From Afipia massiliensis (GTDB lineage Bacteria > Pseudomonadota > Alphaproteobacteria > Rhizobiales > Xanthobacteraceae), in NCBI RefSeq assembly GCF_001006325.2, contig NZ_LBIA02000001.1, positions 4,341,501-4,405,500 of the forward strand: 64,000 nucleotides of DNA, read 5' to 3'. Below the pieces are notes generated by a model. It was given only the letters and a program-made list of their open reading frames with translations. It was not told the DNA's origin and made no database searches. Below, piece by piece: positions 59,853 through 64,000 of this stretch. The position numbers and the translations under genes are program-made. The number at the start of each line of letters is the position of its first letter. Position 1 is the first letter of the stretch.

Positions 59853-60344
59853 ATGGCGAGCGTCCTGATCGCCCTCGGCGGCAATATCGGCGATGTCCGC
59901 GCAACCTTCGTGAAGGCCATCGCCAATATCTGCGGCATGACGCAGGCTGCCCTGATCGCACGTTCCTCGGACTACACGACACCGCCATGGGGCGACGAGC
60001 ATCAGGAGCCGTTCGTCAACGCCTGCATCGAAATCGAGACCAGTCTCGATCCGCACGCGCTGCTGTTCACACTGCACAAGATCGAGAAGAAGTTCGGCCG
60101 TGACCGGGCCAACGAACGGCGCTGGGGTCCGCGCACGCTGGACCTCGACATGATCGCCTATGATGACGTTCGCCTCGACAAGCCAGAACTGACGCTGCCG
60201 CACCCTCGCCTGTTCGAACGGGCCTTCGTGCTGGTGCCGCTGGCGGAGATCGCGCCGGATCGCCCGATTGCGGGACAAACCGCGCGCCAGGCCCTTGCGC
60301 GGCTCTCCGCTGATGGCATCGAACGCCTGCCTGATTTGCGTTAA
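59853..60344 (+). CDS. folK: 6-hydroxymethyl-7,8-dihydropterin pyrophosphokinase
   Basis: 163 residues. FolK motifs: IALGGNIGDVRATFVKAI, EPFVNACIEIETSLDPHAL, and the signature RWGPRTLDLDMIAYDDVRLD, followed by HPRLFERAFVLVPLAEI. It makes the substrate for FolP. The start lies directly after the MITE arm, so the arm supplies the leader between folB and folK. Confidence 0.96.
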   Translation: MASVLIALGGNIGDVRATFVKAIANICGMTQAALIARSSDYTTPPWGDEHQEPFVNACIEIETSLDPHALLFTLHKIEKKFGRDRANERRWGPRTLDLDMIAYDDVRLDKPELTLPHPRLFERAFVLVPLAEIAPDRPIAGQTARQALARLSADGIERLPDLR

Positions 60345-60431
60345 ACGCCTGAAACAACCAATTGGCTTGCGCGCCGCCGCGTGGCATTTTCAGGCCAACA
60401 AAGTAATGTTTACTGGGAGCTAACCCCCTGA

Positions 60432-62297
60432 ATGTCCACTAAAACTGACGATCTGCCGCTCGCGGCCGACTTCGCCCCTGCCTCCCGCGATGACTGGCGG
60501 AAGCTGGCCGATGGCGTCCTCAAAGGCGCGCCGTTCGAAAAGCTGGTCGGCAAAACCTACGACGGGCTGCGGATCGATCCGATCTATGAGCGAGCCCGCA
60601 ATGCGACAACCATTCCGGCTCGCCTCGCCGGCGCGCCGTGGCAGATCATGCAGCGCGTGGACCATCCGGATGCCACGATCGCCAACGCTCAGGCGCTTCA
60701 TGATCTTGAGAACGGCGCGACGGGTCTGACCATCGTCTTCGCAGGGGCCAACGCCGCGCGGGGATTTGGTTTGCCGCCGACCAAGGAAGCGCTGGCGCGT
60801 GTCCTCGACGGCATCTACCTCGACGCCGGCATCGGCATTGAGCTCGAAATCGGTCCGCAGTCGCGCGACATGGGACAGCACCTCGCCGAACTGCTGGCCG
60901 CGCGAAAGATCGCGCCCTCCACTGTAAATTTCCGCTTCGGCCTCGACCCTATCGGCGGCGGTGGCGTGCGCGGCAGCAGCCACGGCAGCTGGGATTCAAT
61001 CGCAAAGGTGTTCGGCGGAAAGATCGCGCAGCTTGCGAAGATCGGCTTTCGCGGTCCCTTCGCGCCGGCTGACGGCCGGGTGATTCATGATGCCGGAGGT
61101 TCAGAAGCGCAGGAACTGGCTTACGTCCTCGCCGTCGGTGTCGCCTATCTGCGCGCGCTGGAAGCTGCCGGCATCGCACTCGACGACGCACGGCGGATGG
61201 TCTACGCGCGCCTCAGCGCCGACGCCGACCAGTTTCTCACCATGGCGAAATTCCGCGCGCTGCGGCTTCTATGGGCCCGCATCGAGCAAAGCTGTGGGCT
61301 GACACCCGAGCCGATGTTCGTGGTGGCGGAAACCGCATGGCGGATGCTGACGCAGCGCGATCCCGACGTGAACATGCTGCGCGCGACCATCGCGGCATTC
61401 TCGGCAGGACTCGGTGGCGCCAACAGCATCAGCGTCCTCCCGCACACCCTGGCGCTCGGATTGCCGGATGCTTTCGCCCGGCGTATCGCGCGAAATACCC
61501 AGCTTGTGCTGCTGGAAGAATCCAATCTCGACAAGGTGTCGGACCCGGCCGCCGGATCGGGCGGCATCGAGACCCTGACCAGACAGCTTTGCGACACTGC
61601 CTGGGCACAGTTTCAGGAAATCGAAAAGGCCGGCGGTGCATTTGCAGCGCTTGAGAAGAATATCATTCAGTCGAAAGTCGCCGCCGTGCGCACCGCGCGC
61701 GATGTCAATATCGCCAAGCGCAAGGACATTCTGACCGGGGCCAGCGAATTCCCGAACCTGAACGAGAAAAAACCCGCAGTGCTCGATGTGAAGCCCGCGG
61801 TTCTGCCGTCATCGGATGAGGTCGTCACGACGTTTGATGCACTCGCGCCCATTCGTCTGGCTGCATCGTTTGAGAAACTGCGCGATGCCTCGGATCAAAT
61901 GCTGGCGAAATCCGGCAAGCGCCCCGCGGTATTCCTCGCCAATCTCGGCACGCCAGCGGACTTCACCGCGCGAGCAACATTCGCGAAGAGTTTCTTTGAG
62001 ACCGGCGGCATTGAAGCTCCCGGCAACGACGGCTTTTCCGATCCGGCTGCGCTCACGGCCGCCTTCGCGGCTTCCGGCGCGAGCCTCGTTTGTCTTTGTT
62101 CCTCCGATAAGGTCTACGCCACGCAGGCCGTTGCCGCAGCTCAAGCCCTTCACGCCGCGGGTGCAAAGCATATCTATCTCGCAGGCCGGCCCGGCGAACT
62201 CGAAGCCACGCTGCGGGCTGCGGGCGTCGGCGAATTCATTTTTGCCGGAGGCGATGCCCTGGCAATGCTCAAGGCGGCCTACGAACGTATGGGGTGA
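60432..62297 (+). CDS. mutA: Methylmalonyl-CoA mutase small subunit
   Basis: 621 residues. The substrate-domain pattern YDGLRIDPIYERA, GVRGSSHGSWDSIAKV and SISVLPHTLALGLPDAFARR, then RNTQLVLLEESNLDKVSDPA, matches the non-catalytic partner of MutB in the heterodimeric enzyme. The C-terminal domain resembles a B12 domain without the DxHxxG signature. It is followed by a small GFA gene and then mutB. Confidence 0.94.
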   Translation: MSTKTDDLPLAADFAPASRDDWRKLADGVLKGAPFEKLVGKTYDGLRIDPIYERARNATTIPARLAGAPWQIMQRVDHPDATIANAQALHDLENGATGLTIVFAGANAARGFGLPPTKEALARVLDGIYLDAGIGIELEIGPQSRDMGQHLAELLAARKIAPSTVNFRFGLDPIGGGGVRGSSHGSWDSIAKVFGGKIAQLAKIGFRGPFAPADGRVIHDAGGSEAQELAYVLAVGVAYLRALEAAGIALDDARRMVYARLSADADQFLTMAKFRALRLLWARIEQSCGLTPEPMFVVAETAWRMLTQRDPDVNMLRATIAAFSAGLGGANSISVLPHTLALGLPDAFARRIARNTQLVLLEESNLDKVSDPAAGSGGIETLTRQLCDTAWAQFQEIEKAGGAFAALEKNIIQSKVAAVRTARDVNIAKRKDILTGASEFPNLNEKKPAVLDVKPAVLPSSDEVVTTFDALAPIRLAASFEKLRDASDQMLAKSGKRPAVFLANLGTPADFTARATFAKSFFETGGIEAPGNDGFSDPAALTAAFAASGASLVCLCSSDKVYATQAVAAAQALHAAGAKHIYLAGRPGELEATLRAAGVGEFIFAGGDALAMLKAAYERMG

Positions 62298-62301
62298 AGC
62301 C

Positions 62302-62766
62302 ATGAAGGAACGAGTTCCCGTTCTCACCGGCGGTTGCCAATGTGGCGCTGTGCGTTTTGCGTCCTACTCCAAACCGGGACGGATCAGCGTCTGCCACTGC
62401 CGGATGTGCCAGAAGGCGGTGGCCGGACCGTTCGCATCGTTCGTTGAAATACCGCATGGCGATTTCGCGTGGACGCGCGGCACGCCGGCGACGTTTCGCT
62501 CGTCATCGTTGGCGGCGCGCGATTTTTGCGCGGCCTGTGGAACGCCGCTCAGCTATCGCAAGGTTGACGGTACGGTGATCGAGTTGCTGACCGGTGCTTT
62601 CGATCGGCCGGATCACGTCATTCCGACCTATCAAATTGGCGTTGAATCGAAGCTTGCCTGGATCAGCCATCTGCACAACCTTCCCGGCAAGACAACCTCG
62701 GAAGCTGCCGGTTCTGCCGAAGCCGGCAGCATTGTCAGCTATCAGCATCCAGACCATAATACGTAG
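62302..62766 (+). CDS. GFA-family protein (CENP-V/GFA domain)
   Basis: 154 residues from the ATG at 62302. Zinc ligands: GCQCGAVRF (Cys12, 14), CHCRMCQK (Cys31, 33, 36) and FCAACGTPLSYR (Cys76, 79). GFA-domain proteins were first described as glutathione-dependent formaldehyde-activating enzymes; most, including this one, have no proven activity. It begins 4 bp after mutA and lies between mutA and mutB, an unusual place, so it is co-transcribed with them. Confidence 0.93.
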   Translation: MKERVPVLTGGCQCGAVRFASYSKPGRISVCHCRMCQKAVAGPFASFVEIPHGDFAWTRGTPATFRSSSLAARDFCAACGTPLSYRKVDGTVIELLTGAFDRPDHVIPTYQIGVESKLAWISHLHNLPGKTTSEAAGSAEAGSIVSYQHPDHNT

Positions 62767-62810
62767 CCGCGCGTCACCACGATGATTGCGCGCAAACCTG
62801 AGACAGCAGA

Positions 62811-64000
<1,190 letters not shown>

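Overview
The window looks like chromosome of a Bradyrhizobiaceae-type alphaproteobacterium (Bradyrhizobium, Afipia, Rhodopseudomonas or Nitrobacter relatives). The signs are high GC, folP-folB-folK, mutA/mutB, MucR, DUF2336, DUF1491, DUF6456 and DUF5330 proteins, YcgN, and dense intergenic palindromes. The assignment rests on recalled family distribution, not on a search. No rRNA, tRNA or CRISPR was seen.

Region 1 (about 1.3-25.6 kb, minus strand) is a gene transfer agent (GTA) structural cluster in the RcGTA order: small terminase, large terminase, portal, a small membrane protein, prohead protease, capsid, connector, adaptor, tail terminator, major tail protein, two tail chaperones, tape measure, distal tail protein, hub, NlpC/P60 peptidase, the g15 host-specificity protein and a DUF2793 fibre. 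It is broken by two toxin/immunity-like cassettes, one before and one after the capsid gene. A 3' remnant of a second capsid gene lies beyond the second cassette. A block of host-type genes (outer-membrane barrel, small secreted proteins, YbaY-like, S1 protease) separates capsid from connector. A small zinc-ribbon gene sits between the tape measure and distal tail genes. Two frames carry internal amber codons: the fibre and the toxin-like gene next to the protease. Almost every GTA junction that is not an ATGA overlap holds a palindromic repeat.

Region 2 (25.8-32.3 kb) holds a small membrane protein, a single-domain response regulator, a RES/Xre toxin-antitoxin pair, tiny conserved proteins, two tandem cysteine-rich secreted proteins, a DHA2 drug exporter and YcgN. 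Two copies of one promoter-like repeat sit before the small membrane protein and before the toxin-antitoxin pair.

Region 3 (32.6-52.8 kb) is housekeeping and envelope: PBP1A, a DUF1214/DUF1254 pair, LysR with SnoaL and Rossmann genes, TerC, DUF2336, DUF1491, a peptidoglycan-binding protein with a PAS histidine kinase, SufE, a DUF6456/DnaA-like HTH operon with a visible promoter and operator, MucR, a methyltransferase, an ArnT-like glycosyltransferase and a class II aldolase.

Region 4 (52.8-64 kb) starts with 1.3 kb of repeats without a convincing gene. It continues with an M20 dipeptidase, a HerA-like ATPase, two small conserved proteins, folP-folB-folK, then mutA, a GFA-family protein and the 5' part of mutB, which runs off the window.
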